Positions 43,201 through 51,751 of a stretch of DNA of 64,000 nucleotides are shown here, one piece after another. Numbering within the stretch: position 1 is the first letter of the stretch; every line of letters begins with the position of its first letter. Origin of the DNA: Coprococcus comes ATCC 27758 (GTDB lineage: Bacteria > Bacillota > Clostridia > Lachnospirales > Lachnospiraceae). The notes below the pieces were generated by a model that was not told the origin of the DNA, did not search any database, and was given only the letters and a program-made list of their open reading frames with translations. The position numbers and the translations under genes are program-made. The DNA is taken from positions 1,798,001 to 1,862,000 of the forward strand of contig NZ_CP102277.1 in NCBI RefSeq assembly GCF_025149785.1, read 5' to 3'.

Positions 43201-43590
43201 GATATTCTGTACTCTTCCACAGGAAGTCTCGACTGATGGTTTTTCAATGATCGCAGTAAAGTTTACCTCAAATTCTCCACCATTACATACAATCGTAAAC
43301 TTTCCCTGTTCAACATGCCCGGGAGCAAGTCCACTTCCATCATAAGTAAAACGGAGTTCCACCGGGTTGCCCTCAAATCCCTGTTCTTCTAAATGTATAC
43401 GAAAAGAAGAAGAATATACAAGTCCTCTGATATCTCCTTCTTTCCTGTTCTTCAAAATGAAACTTCCCTGGCAGGACTCTCCTTCCCCGATCGTCATCTC
43501 AAGATTCGTTACCGGCAGTACAATCTCCGGATGAACAGTTCGAAAATCTCCTTTGGAAAATTTTTTTATTTTATTCTTCAAGCTTGCCAC
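40297..43590 (-). CDS. DUF5717 protein, 1,097 aa
   Basis: Begins MASLKNKIKKFSKGDFRTVHPEIVLP. Residues ~20-125 form a beta-sandwich (NLEMTIGEGESCQGSFILKN ... GEFEVNFTAIIEKPS). Two further beta blocks follow (~220-300: PVKVHVSGDFIQIGRDNFTTDDFVG...), then a long array of helical hairpins (~310-840) like TPR/Sel1 repeats, and a C-terminal beta domain (~900-1050). No signal peptide or membrane helix, so cytoplasmic. It is the first gene of the three-gene operon, 15 bases before the DUF5716 gene. Function unknown; the repeat core suggests a large scaffold or client-binding protein for the Hsp70-like partner. Confidence 0.8.
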   Translation of the reverse strand: MASLKNKIKKFSKGDFRTVHPEIVLPVTNLEMTIGEGESCQGSFILKNRKEGDIRGLVYSSSFRIHLEEQGFEGNPVELRFTYDGSGLAPGHVEQGKFTIVCNGGEFEVNFTAIIEKPSVETSCGRVQNIRDFKRLAMENFIEAHRLFRSRDFYDVIKYEEPRIKALYDNIRKWSLGEQAMEEFLVGIKQKECIFLTMGRNQRTFRNLKEATREIIHFTKNTWGFMPVKVHVSGDFIQIGRDNFTTDDFVGNLFDFSYIIHPEKAHAGNNYGQIVFESPYESLTYEVMLANHKDHAENRRVADKTIASIIKDFLACNAEGKDLTAWADATREKLKGLDIYSEDGDVYPLFDAHLNLLCKEPDKASGILDDYNYSRFSVNKDSVISSYYLYLTALLRKSGSQVNKAIEELNKAYMKEPTSWELVCMLIDIDPEYKNYSKKLQVLERHCSNGANQVILYWQAYRCFLEKPTCLKKLSAFEVQILNFAQKHGVLTKEIALYMANLASQQRTYDKNLDVVMQKVYRIFPDPQILTAICTHLIRGNRTTPECFKWYALAVKEDLKIAQLFEYYMMTVDDKYLDRQFPKSVLLYFRHGNTLEYKKAAVLYANLINCEEESSELYSAYREQMERFAWMQLENRRINDILHIIYKRCCTERDMTPERIRAVYDICHAYEIKTTVKNMAFVMVIEPDGTISQKVQYSADGVIVYLYNKDARIVWESKDGRHYIDSIPYETMRMFYENRYMEICKKYQEEHEEEERKKEKKELTWDMLREHGLEMADEKEVFKMCSMRLREEGTEEDDFLLALCFELFLKDQYDKQTLSYLAEYYCGSTRNMKKLWHVARDYDITTYKLSERIITQMLFSETMFGEEEIFADYYEGRTYFRLKRAYLAYVSREYVVNGRQVKGCIFVIIANEYRKEEDLPDICKIALLKYYSSREVHQELEPMLREFLREMCEKQLYFSFYLKYPENWLREVQLYDKTMIEYHAKPGSKVAISYQIRKGESDNMNYQEEILLPAYEDTYIKSFILFGDESLRYYFTETNKDKVTVTEKSDYKPREVRPIGKFGRLNDMTSLKNEALAIAMKEFATEKQLAEDIFVAY

Positions 43591-43722
43591 CTACTTCTGC
43601 ATTGCATTTTTTCAAAAAGACATTATAATAAATTATAACATTATTCTGCATATCAGGCAATGCGGAATACCCGATTTTTTTAATTCACAGATTTTTGTTA
43701 TACACAAAGGAGAATACTATTT

Positions 43723-44817
43723 ATGGAAGCAAAACCGCAGTTTCATGGAAGTGACACCGCTGCTGTCGCCGCATTTTATCATGTACCGGTGGACGAGATC
43801 GTCTGCTTTGGAGCCAATGTCAACCCACTTGGATTATCCAAAAACCTGAAAAAAGATCTTGCTGCACATCTGGATCTTCTCAGTAGTTATCCGGACCGAA
43901 ATTACACTACTTTGAAGAAAGTGATTGCCGATTACTGCCAGATTTTACCGGAACATGTAATCGTCGGAAATGGTTCTACCGAGCTGATCTCTCTCCTGAT
44001 CCAGACACGGAAACCACAAAAAACGCTGGTTCTTGGACCAACTTATTCCGAGTATGGACGTGAACTGGATCTGGTGGGAAGTTCCATCCATACTTACCTG
44101 TTAAAAGAGTCAGATCTGTTCCATCTTGATATCCATGCCTTCTGCGAAGAAATCAGGAAGGGCTATGATCTGGTGATATTATGTAACCCGAACAATCCGA
44201 CTTCGTCCGCTCTCAAAATGCCTGAGATCCAGACCATTCTGGACTGCTGCCGGGAGGCTGGCTCTTTCTTGATGATCGATGAGACTTACGTTGAATTTGC
44301 ACCGGATATTAATGAAATTTCTTCCATGTCTCTGATCAGCAGTTTTGATAATCTGATGATTCTCCGTGGCGTATCCAAATTTTATGCCGCACCTGGTCTC
44401 CGCCTCGGCTACGGTGCAACCAGTAACAGCCAGTTTCTTCAGGATCTTCTGCTGATGCAGAACCCATGGAGTCTGAACAGCCTCGGCGCTTACGCTGGTG
44501 AGAAAATGCTCCAGGATCAGGAGTATATCCGGAAAACACGGGATCTGATCCTCTCCGAGCGAGACAAAATGTGCACTGAAATCTCCAAAATCAATGTGCT
44601 GACTGTGTATCCTGCTTATGCGAATTTTGTACTAGTAAAGATTGAAAAAGAGGGAGTTACTTCTGCGGATGTGTTTGAATTTCTGATCAAGCAGGGTCTG
44701 ATGGTGAGAGACTGCTCCAGCTTCAAAGAACTGGGCGGGGAATACTTCCGGTTCTGCATTATGGCTCCGGAAGATAATAAGAGACTGCTTCAAGGAATAC
44801 AGGATTTCTTTGCATAA
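43723..44817 (+). CDS. PLP aminotransferase, histidinol-phosphate/CobD type
   Basis: 364 residues, class I/II fold. FGANVNPLGLSKNLKKDL, YPDRNYTTLKKVIADY, VIVGNGSTELISLL, LCNPNNPTS, IDETYVEF and RGVSKFYAAPGLRLGY (Schiff-base Lys) are the motifs shared by HisC and threonine-phosphate decarboxylase (CobD). The opening GANVNP is more CobD-like than HisC-like. No cobalamin or histidine genes lie nearby, so the substrate is open. Divergent from the DUF5717 gene. Confidence 0.8.
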   Translation: MEAKPQFHGSDTAAVAAFYHVPVDEIVCFGANVNPLGLSKNLKKDLAAHLDLLSSYPDRNYTTLKKVIADYCQILPEHVIVGNGSTELISLLIQTRKPQKTLVLGPTYSEYGRELDLVGSSIHTYLLKESDLFHLDIHAFCEEIRKGYDLVILCNPNNPTSSALKMPEIQTILDCCREAGSFLMIDETYVEFAPDINEISSMSLISSFDNLMILRGVSKFYAAPGLRLGYGATSNSQFLQDLLLMQNPWSLNSLGAYAGEKMLQDQEYIRKTRDLILSERDKMCTEISKINVLTVYPAYANFVLVKIEKEGVTSADVFEFLIKQGLMVRDCSSFKELGGEYFRFCIMAPEDNKRLLQGIQDFFA

Positions 44818-44942
44818 TGTTTCCTATCCCCACAAGAAGACCATTCACTAAATCGCCAACTCTTATTTCTAAAAATTTTGAGCAGCACAGGATCCCGGCG
44901 CAAATGATATTGAATCGTTGCGGCTAAGAGCGCACAAAAATA

Positions 44943-44987
44943 GGGGTGGTGTCCGTGTTCACACGAACATCATCCCCTTTTTTGTAC
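44943..44987 (+). terminator. Terminator after the aminotransferase gene
   Basis: Stem GGGGTGGTGT..GTG / CAC..ACATCATCCCC (one bulge) followed by TTTTTTGT. It lies about 125 bases past the stop codon. The intervening stretch holds no gene I can support. Confidence 0.75.
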
Positions 44988-45012
44988 AAGCTTCGGAGTT
45001 GCCATGCATCCG

Positions 45013-45039
45013 TATGAAACTGCCAGTGATAGTTTCATA
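45013..45039. repeat. Perfect 9-bp inverted repeat
   Basis: TATGAAACT (45013-45021) / AGTTTCATA (45031-45039) with a 9-base loop, 46 bases after the cupin stop codon. No T run on either strand, so it is not a standard terminator; a protein site or mRNA 3' stabiliser is possible. Confidence 0.4.
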
Positions 45040-45084
45040 GGTGACGATCAATATCATTTGCGCCAGGATCCGTCCCTCTTCACA

Positions 45085-45429
45085 CTATTCTTTCAAAATA
45101 AGCGCCACAAACACAAGATCTTCTTCCCCCGCATTCTTGATGCCATGTCCATTTCCGTCTGCACAGAAAGTCACATCACCAACTTCTACCGGATATTCTT
45201 TGCCATTATCATTGTAAATGCCTGCCCCTTTTGTCAGATAGTAAGTCTCAGTCTCTCCATGATGCTCATGATATCCGATCTCACATCCAGGTTTTAACGT
45301 TACTTCATTGAACATCTTGCAGTACGCACCGAGCTGTTCACCTTTGATCAGTTCTTCCTTCAGGATATAGCCTGCGCCACCCGCTACATTTTCTGCTTTG
45401 ATTGGTTGTCTTTCTGATTTCTTTGTCAT
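45085..45429 (-). CDS. Cupin domain protein
   Basis: 114 residues. The two cupin motifs are clear: GCEIGYHEHHGETETYYLTKG (G(X)5HXH(X)3-4E(X)6G) and GDVTFCADGNGHGIKNAG. A single beta-barrel metal-binding protein of unknown substrate. AGGAGG-like site upstream. Might be co-transcribed with metY upstream (spacer ~50 bases). Confidence 0.88.
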   Translation of the reverse strand: MTKKSERQPIKAENVAGGAGYILKEELIKGEQLGAYCKMFNEVTLKPGCEIGYHEHHGETETYYLTKGAGIYNDNGKEYPVEVGDVTFCADGNGHGIKNAGEEDLVFVALILKE

Positions 45430-45481
45430 GACTCTTTTCCTCCTGTCTGATCAGATTTCTTTATCTGTCATTGTGACACGA

Positions 45482-46768
45482 TTATTGAATTGCGTCAAGT
45501 GCCGCAGAAATATCTGCGATCAGATCCTCTTTATCTTCAAGTCCCAGACTGATGCGAATCAGTTCTGCCGGAACCCCTGCTTCTTTTAACTGCTCATCAT
45601 TCATCTGGCGATGTGTGGATGTTGCCGGGTTCAGGCAACAGGTTCTCGCATCTGCCACATGGGTTTCAATCGCTCCAAGCTTCAGATTCTGCATGAATAC
45701 GGAAGCAGCTTCTCTTCCACCTTTCAATCCGAAAGATACCACTCCACAGCCCCCGTCTGGCATGTATTTCTTTGCTCTTTCATAGTATTTGTTAGATGGA
45801 AGTCCCGGATAATTGACATAAGCAACCTTTGGGTGCTGCTCCAGAAATTCTGCCACAGCCTGTCCGTTCTCCACGTGCCTTGGCATACGCACATGAAGAG
45901 ATTCCAGTCCGAGATTCAGGATAAATGCATTCTGTGGTGCCTGGATCGATCCGAGATCACGCATCAACTGAGAAGTACATTTTGTGATAAATGCGCCTTC
46001 TTTTCCGAATTTCTCAGCATAGGTAATTCCATGATAGCTTTCATCCGGTGTGCAAAGTCCGGGATATTTATCTGCATGAGCCATCCAGTCAAATTTACCA
46101 CTGTCTACGATTGCTCCACCGACTGCTGCTCCATGTCCGTCCATATATTTTGTAGTCGAATGTGTCACAATATCTGCTCCCCATTCGATCGGACGACAGT
46201 TGACCGGTGTCGGGAAGGTATTATCCACGATCAGCGGTACACTATGCGCATGCGCAACCTTTGCAAAAAGCTCAATATCCAGAACAGTAAGTGCCGGATT
46301 GGCAATCGTCTCACCAAACATCAGCTTTGTATTTGGCTGGAATGCCGCATTTAATTCTTCTTCTGTTGCATCCGGAGAAACAAATGTTGCGTCAATTCCC
46401 ATTTTCTTCATTGTCACACTGATCAGATTGAAGGTTCCACCATAAATCGAAGAGGAAGCCACAATATGATCTCCTGCTTCACAGATATTGAACATAGCAA
46501 AGAAATTCGCTGCCTGTCCGGAAGAAGTCAACATTGCAGCTGTTCCGCCTTCCATCGCCGCGATCTTTGCCGCTACGTGGTCGTTAGTCGGATTCTGCAG
46601 ACGGGTGTAGAAATATCCGGATGCCTCCAGATCAAATAATTTTCCCATATCTTCACTTGTATTGTATTTGAATGTCGTAGACTGAATGATCGGAACCTGT
46701 CTCGGCTCTCCATTTCCAGGTGTATATCCTCCCTGCACGCATTTTGTTCCCATATGATAAGTATTCAT
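45482..46768 (-). CDS. metY: O-acetylhomoserine (thiol)-lyase
   Basis: 428 residues from ATG 46768 (AAAGGAGG). Cys/Met-metabolism PLP family: RLQNPTNDHVAAKIAAMEGG, SSGQAANFFAM, VDNTFPTPVNCRPIEWGADIVTHSTTKYMDGHG (Schiff-base Lys in STTKY) and the long MetY-type C-terminus with CCLNPATSTHRQM. Makes homocysteine from O-acetylhomoserine and sulfide. An extended -10 promoter (TGCTATAAT, minus, ~46833-46841) precedes it. No SAM riboswitch seen upstream. Confidence 0.92.
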   Translation of the reverse strand: MNTYHMGTKCVQGGYTPGNGEPRQVPIIQSTTFKYNTSEDMGKLFDLEASGYFYTRLQNPTNDHVAAKIAAMEGGTAAMLTSSGQAANFFAMFNICEAGDHIVASSSIYGGTFNLISVTMKKMGIDATFVSPDATEEELNAAFQPNTKLMFGETIANPALTVLDIELFAKVAHAHSVPLIVDNTFPTPVNCRPIEWGADIVTHSTTKYMDGHGAAVGGAIVDSGKFDWMAHADKYPGLCTPDESYHGITYAEKFGKEGAFITKCTSQLMRDLGSIQAPQNAFILNLGLESLHVRMPRHVENGQAVAEFLEQHPKVAYVNYPGLPSNKYYERAKKYMPDGGCGVVSFGLKGGREAASVFMQNLKLGAIETHVADARTCCLNPATSTHRQMNDEQLKEAGVPAELIRISLGLEDKEDLIADISAALDAIQ

Positions 46769-46832
46769 GAGAAAGTTCCTCCTTTTTCTTTTACACATTT
46801 CCTCTAATGTATATTCATTAAGTATGTTTTCT

Positions 46833-46841
46833 ATTATAGCA
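46833..46841 (-). promoter_or_regulatory. Extended -10 promoter of metY
   Basis: Minus strand TGCTATAAT immediately downstream of the terminator hairpin; the -35 region falls in the hairpin and is weak. Confidence 0.5.
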
Positions 46842-46842
46842 G

Positions 46843-46882
46843 AAAACGGGAGATTTTGTTTAAAAATCTCCCGTTTGTTTTA
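46843..46882. terminator. Terminator between the nuclease gene and metY
   Basis: Perfect 14-bp stem AAACGGGAGATTTT (46844-46857) / AAAATCTCCCGTTT (46863-46876) with a 5-base loop. It lies 40 bases past the nuclease stop on the minus strand and separates it from metY. Confidence 0.85.
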
Positions 46883-46922
46883 TATTTTTTGCAGAATATG
46901 CAGTTTTTCTTTTATTTTCCTC

Positions 46923-47906
46923 TTACGGTTTACATCTCCCACACGGGATATACCCCTCTTTAATCAGTTCTTCTCTTGAACCTGTAAATGTTTTTTTATT
47001 TCCTTCTTTGATATCTTTTACTCCTGAGCACTCCGGCGTATGGAACTTCTTTGTATTTTCATTCAACACATACATCTTTTTCTCTGTATTTCCACTGGTT
47101 TTTCCCGTACCCGCTGACGCATCCGTATCGGAAAGCACTGCCTTTCCCGTTGAATAATCAATCGTAATTCCCGGCTGTACATTATAGACATACACATTAA
47201 ATTTCACACCTTCTCCATGATCCTCCACTGATTCTGCTTCCATTAAAACTCCGGATGCAACCAGATTCTCCCCTTCAAATACCGGTGTGACACGATACAT
47301 TACATGATTATCTGTCTCTTTGATGTAGTCGGCAACCATATTTTCAAATAGCAGCATCCCATCCACATTCATATAGCGGGTTCCTGTAATCAGATTCTTT
47401 TCGTTTGCATTTTCTGCCGTCAGCTGATAGCCTATCAGATGACAACGGTTGTAAAGATATTTTCCATCCACATTGTCAAATTTTATTGTCTGCCACCCGG
47501 ACGGTTTCACCTGTCCAATCTTTCCTCTTTTCCCGGTCGGCATCAGATCTGTCCCAATGTTGGACGCGGCAACGCCGCATCGTCCCAGCTCATCCAGATC
47601 ACTGTAGCTTTCATAAGACTGATCTGTCAGCTCATCTTCGGTAAAATCCGGTTCATTATCGTCAATCACTACATACGGTGTTCCGCTGTATGCCGGAATA
47701 TTATCCAATGTAGCGCTCACCGGATCCTGGCTGCCACCTGCTGTCGATTCATTTTCTCCGCTACCCGACTGCCTTTCAACTACTGCTGCCTGACTGTTTC
47801 CATATGATGCACTTTGCGCATCTGCTCCACCTGTGCCACACGCTGTCAGAAACAATGCAAACGTCAGAAGCAGCACACCTCTCATTTTCCCAATTTTCTT
47901 CTTCAT
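46923..47906 (-). CDS. Secreted lipoprotein DNA/RNA nuclease (beta-beta-alpha metal type)
   Basis: 327 residues. Lipoprotein signal LLLTFALFLTACGTGG (Cys23), Ser/Gly-rich linker, then the non-specific nuclease core: KYLYNRCHLIGYQLTAENAN (NRxH form of the DRGH catalytic motif), NLITGTRYMNVDGMLLFEN (metal-binding Asn). After a second linker, a C-terminal mini-domain HTPECSGVKDI...YIPCGRCKP, like the cysteine domain joined to many secreted nucleases. Anchored outside the cell, it may degrade DNA for nutrients or compete. Note there is an overlap with the upstream gene (ATGA type). Confidence 0.85.
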   Translation of the reverse strand: MKKKIGKMRGVLLLTFALFLTACGTGGADAQSASYGNSQAAVVERQSGSGENESTAGGSQDPVSATLDNIPAYSGTPYVVIDDNEPDFTEDELTDQSYESYSDLDELGRCGVAASNIGTDLMPTGKRGKIGQVKPSGWQTIKFDNVDGKYLYNRCHLIGYQLTAENANEKNLITGTRYMNVDGMLLFENMVADYIKETDNHVMYRVTPVFEGENLVASGVLMEAESVEDHGEGVKFNVYVYNVQPGITIDYSTGKAVLSDTDASAGTGKTSGNTEKKMYVLNENTKKFHTPECSGVKDIKEGNKKTFTGSREELIKEGYIPCGRCKP

Positions 47907-48544
47907 AGCAATCCCTGCCTGTTGTAAATTTCTTTTGTAATCTTCTCATGGGAGTAACCGGAAAAATCTTTTCTCTCTTCCAGTCTCCACTTGCTTAAAT
48001 CTACCTCAAAAAATACATCTGCCGGATAATCCCGGTTCCATTTATACAGAACAATCTCTGTAATCTTCCCCTCATATCCAGCCAGATTCTCCCCCTCAAC
48101 AAAACAGAAATCCTCTTCTTCTGCCTTTTCCAGAAAATTCCGGTCAACCTTCCACATTTTTTCATCCTCCAGTCGCCCTGCGTCCTGTATTTTCTTCCCA
48201 GTCCCAATTTCCCGGCATACCTCTTCTTTTGCTTTAAAGACTTCTTTAAAAAGCTTATCTGCCTCCGGCGCCATCCAGAGCACATTCCCTCTCGTCATCT
48301 CAAGAATATCCTCTGACACCATCCGGTCCCGGCTCACTCTCCTGCCATTAAAACATATCCCCATCCGGTTATCCACACATACAATAGTTTTCACACTATA
48401 AAACTCCTTCCCCGCAATTCCAGCCAATATCCGAAATCCTCTACACAGCTTCACATTCTTTTGCCACTGTAGCGTCCGTCTCGTCCCTGCATTTTCCATA
48501 ACACAAACAGGCAGAGAATCCAATCCCTGCCTGTCCGTATTCAT
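47903..48544 (-). CDS. Conserved hypothetical protein, 213 aa
   Basis: Follows carB by six bases and overlaps the nuclease gene, so it sits in the carAB transcript. Two regions: an N-terminal beta-rich part (KEFYSVKTIVCVDNRMGICF) and a C-terminal part with LYKWNRDYPADVFFEVDLSKW. No named family recognised; no signal peptide. MNTDRQGLDSLPVCVMENAG is the predicted start. Possibly a small regulatory or metabolic protein tied to arginine/pyrimidine synthesis by context only. Confidence 0.65.
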   Translation of the reverse strand: MNTDRQGLDSLPVCVMENAGTRRTLQWQKNVKLCRGFRILAGIAGKEFYSVKTIVCVDNRMGICFNGRRVSRDRMVSEDILEMTRGNVLWMAPEADKLFKEVFKAKEEVCREIGTGKKIQDAGRLEDEKMWKVDRNFLEKAEEEDFCFVEGENLAGYEGKITEIVLYKWNRDYPADVFFEVDLSKWRLEERKDFSGYSHEKITKEIYNRQGLL

Positions 48545-48550
48545 AACATC

Positions 48551-51500
48551 TTATTCAACTTTCGCAATATCAATCAGTGTAAGCTGACGGATATCTGTAT
48601 TTTCCAGACTTGTCACAAGTGCTCTTGCCGTATCCATAGCTGTCAGTACATTAACACCTGTCTCGATTGCATTACGACGGATTACAAATCCATCTCGTGC
48701 ATGATCTGCTCCCTGTGGAGGAGTATCAATTACAAGGTCGATCTCGTGTCCAAGGATCAGATCCATCAGGTTCGGTGATTCCTGCTCAATCTTATTGACC
48801 GGAATTGCTTTTACGCCACCTTCTTTTAATGCATCAGCTGTACCGCGTGTTGCAAAGATGCGGTAGCCAAGTGCCTCAAATCTGCGTCCGATCTCGACAG
48901 CTTCTCCCTTATCCTCATCACGAACAGTCATGATCATGTTCTTATATTTTGGAAGGTTGATTCCAGCTCCAAGGAACGCTTTGTAAAGTGCCTCGTTAAA
49001 TGTAGTTGCAATTCCCAGACACTCACCTGTAGACTTCATTTCCGGTCCAAGGCTGATATCTGCACCACGGATCTTCTCAAATGAGAATACCGGCATCTTG
49101 ATTGCAATATAATCAGCTTCTTTCTGAAGTCCCGGTGTGTAACCCATTTCTCTGATCTTATGTCCGATGATCGCTCTTGTAGCAAGCGGAACGATCGGGA
49201 TACCTGTTACCTTACTGATATAAGGAACGGTACGACTTGAACGTGGGTTTACTTCGATGACATAAACATCTTCGCCACATACGATGAACTGGATGTTGAT
49301 CATACCAATTACGTGAAGGGCTTTTGCAAGACGCTTTGTATATTCTTCAATTTTACGCTTTGTCACTTCAGAAATGCTCTGCGCAGGATATACAGAAATA
49401 CTGTCACCAGAATGGATTCCGGCACGCTCAATATGTTCCATAATACCAGGGATCAGAATGTCTGTTCCATCACATACTGCATCGACCTCAATTTCTTTAC
49501 CGACCAAATATTTATCAACCAGAATCGGGTGATCCTGTGCAATACGGTTGATGATTCCGATAAATTCATCAATATCATGATCGTTGATTGCAATCTGCAT
49601 TCCCTGTCCGCCAAGTACATAAGAAGGACGAACCAGTACCGGATATCCGAGACGGTTGGCAACCTCTTTTGCTTCTTCAGCGGTAAATACTGTATCTCCC
49701 TTCGGACGTGGAATATTGCACTGTGCAAGGATCTCGTCAAAGAGCTCTCTGTCCTCTGCGGCATCTACATCTTCTGCGGAAGTTCCAAGAATCGGCACTC
49801 CCATCTTCATCAGGGATTCTGTTAATTTGATCGCAGTCTGTCCACCAAACTGAACAACTGCTCCGTCCGGTTTTTCCAGGTCTACAATGCTCTCTACATC
49901 TTCCGGAGTAAGTGGTTCGAAATACAGCTTATCTGCGATATCGAAATCGGTACTTACAGTTTCCGGGTTGTTATTTACGATAATAGTCTCGTATCCTTCT
50001 TTTGCAAATGCCCATGTACAATGTACAGAACAGAAGTCGAACTCGATACCCTGTCCGATACGGATCGGTCCTGATCCAAGTACTAGAACTTTCTTTTTGC
50101 CAGAAGTCTCTTCTACTTCGTTCTGGCTTCCGAATACAGAATAATAATATGGGGTCTCTGCTGCGAACTCAGCCGCACAGGTATCAACCATCTTGTATGC
50201 TGCAACGATTCCGTTTGCATGACGCATATCGTGGATTTCTCTCTCATCTTTTCCGGTCAGTCGTGCAATAACATTATCCGGGAATTCAATACGTTTTGCT
50301 TCTTTCAGAAGTTCCGGTGTGAGTTCCTGTGTCTTCAGAGCCTGTTCCATCTCAACAAGGATTGCGATCTTGTCGATGAACCATTTGTCGATCTTTGTGA
50401 TCGCATGGATCTCGTCATAAGAGATTCCTTTGCGGAGTGCTTCTGCGATCATCCAGATTCTGCGGTCATCTACGATTTCCAGTTTTTCCAGAATTTCTTC
50501 TTTGGAAAGTGCTGAGAAATCATAAGAAAGCAGGCAGTCTACATGCTGCTCCAGAGAACGGATTGCTTTCATAAGAGCTCCTTCAAAATTATCGCAAATA
50601 CTCATAACTTCTCCGGTAGCTTTCATCTGTGTCGTCAACGTTCTCTTTGCACTGATAAATTTATCGAACGGAAGTCTCGGCATCTTAACAACACAGTAGT
50701 CAAGCATTGGCTCGAAGCTTGCATAAGTTTTCTTTGTAACTGCATTCTTGATCTCGTCCAGTGTATATCCAAGGGCAATCTTTGCAGCAACTTTTGCGAT
50801 CGGGTATCCTGTCGCTTTGGAAGCCAGTGCAGAAGAACGGCTTACACGCGGGTTTACCTCAATTACACAATATTCAAAAGAGTCTGGATGTAATGCATAT
50901 TGTACGTTACATCCACCAGTAATATTCAGTTCTGTAATGATATTCAGTGCCGAAGTACGCAGCATCTGATATTCTTTATCTCCAAGAGTCTGGGAAGGTG
51001 CAACAACGATACTGTCACCGGTATGAACTCCGACCGGATCGATATTTTCCATATTACATACAGTAATACAGTTTCCAGCACTGTCTCGCATTACTTCGTA
51101 CTCGATTTCTTTCCATCCTGCAATGCAGCGTTCTACAAGAACCTGTCCTACACGTGACAAACGGAGTCCATTCTCAAGGATTTCTTCCAATTGTTCCTGA
51201 TCATGTGCGATACCACCACCGCTTCCGCCGAGGGTATATGCCGGACGAAGAACAACAGGATATCCGATCTTATCTGCAAACGCGACACCATCTTCTATAT
51301 TTTCAACGACCAGTGAAGCTGCAACCGGCTCACCGATCTTTTCCATGGTATCTTTAAATTCCAGACGGTCTTCTGCTTTCTTGATGGTTTCCGCCGTTGT
51401 ACCGATCAGTCTCACATTATGTTCCTTAAGGAATCCTGCTTCTTCCAGCTCCATTGCAAGGTTCAGTCCGGCCTGGCCTCCAAGGGTAGGAAGTACGCTG

Positions 51501-51751
51501 TCCGGTTTTTCTTTAAGGATCAGCTGTTCTACAACTTCTACCGTAAGTGGTTCGATATAAACGCGGTCTGCAATATCTTTGTCTGTCATGATCGTTGCCG
51601 GATTCGAATTCAGAAGTACAACTTCAAGTCCTTCTTCTTTCAGTGAACGGCATGCCTGTGTTCCGGCATAGTCAAATTCTGCTGCCTGTCCGATTACGAT
51701 TGGACCGGAACCAATAACTAATACTTTCTTTATGTCTTTATTTCTTGGCAT
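48551..51751 (-). CDS. carB: Carbamoyl phosphate synthase, large subunit
   Basis: 1,066 residues, two ATP-grasp halves. KKVLVIGSGPIVIGQAAEFD and KKVLVLGSGPIRIGQGIEFD start each half; ENPRVSRSSALASKATGYP- and VIEVNPRSSRTVPYISKVTG-type blocks bind metal and ATP; the last ~130 residues are the MGS-like allosteric domain (FEALGYRIFATRGTADAL). Makes carbamoyl phosphate from ammonia (from CarA), bicarbonate and 2 ATP for arginine and pyrimidines. Its start touches the carA stop (one base shared). Confidence 0.97.
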   Translation of the reverse strand: MPRNKDIKKVLVIGSGPIVIGQAAEFDYAGTQACRSLKEEGLEVVLLNSNPATIMTDKDIADRVYIEPLTVEVVEQLILKEKPDSVLPTLGGQAGLNLAMELEEAGFLKEHNVRLIGTTAETIKKAEDRLEFKDTMEKIGEPVAASLVVENIEDGVAFADKIGYPVVLRPAYTLGGSGGGIAHDQEQLEEILENGLRLSRVGQVLVERCIAGWKEIEYEVMRDSAGNCITVCNMENIDPVGVHTGDSIVVAPSQTLGDKEYQMLRTSALNIITELNITGGCNVQYALHPDSFEYCVIEVNPRVSRSSALASKATGYPIAKVAAKIALGYTLDEIKNAVTKKTYASFEPMLDYCVVKMPRLPFDKFISAKRTLTTQMKATGEVMSICDNFEGALMKAIRSLEQHVDCLLSYDFSALSKEEILEKLEIVDDRRIWMIAEALRKGISYDEIHAITKIDKWFIDKIAILVEMEQALKTQELTPELLKEAKRIEFPDNVIARLTGKDEREIHDMRHANGIVAAYKMVDTCAAEFAAETPYYYSVFGSQNEVEETSGKKKVLVLGSGPIRIGQGIEFDFCSVHCTWAFAKEGYETIIVNNNPETVSTDFDIADKLYFEPLTPEDVESIVDLEKPDGAVVQFGGQTAIKLTESLMKMGVPILGTSAEDVDAAEDRELFDEILAQCNIPRPKGDTVFTAEEAKEVANRLGYPVLVRPSYVLGGQGMQIAINDHDIDEFIGIINRIAQDHPILVDKYLVGKEIEVDAVCDGTDILIPGIMEHIERAGIHSGDSISVYPAQSISEVTKRKIEEYTKRLAKALHVIGMINIQFIVCGEDVYVIEVNPRSSRTVPYISKVTGIPIVPLATRAIIGHKIREMGYTPGLQKEADYIAIKMPVFSFEKIRGADISLGPEMKSTGECLGIATTFNEALYKAFLGAGINLPKYKNMIMTVRDEDKGEAVEIGRRFEALGYRIFATRGTADALKEGGVKAIPVNKIEQESPNLMDLILGHEIDLVIDTPPQGADHARDGFVIRRNAIETGVNVLTAMDTARALVTSLENTDIRQLTLIDIAKVE

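Noticed and set aside
45004-45297. 97-aa plus ORF opposite the cupin gene
   Set aside because: Antisense to a clear cupin domain.
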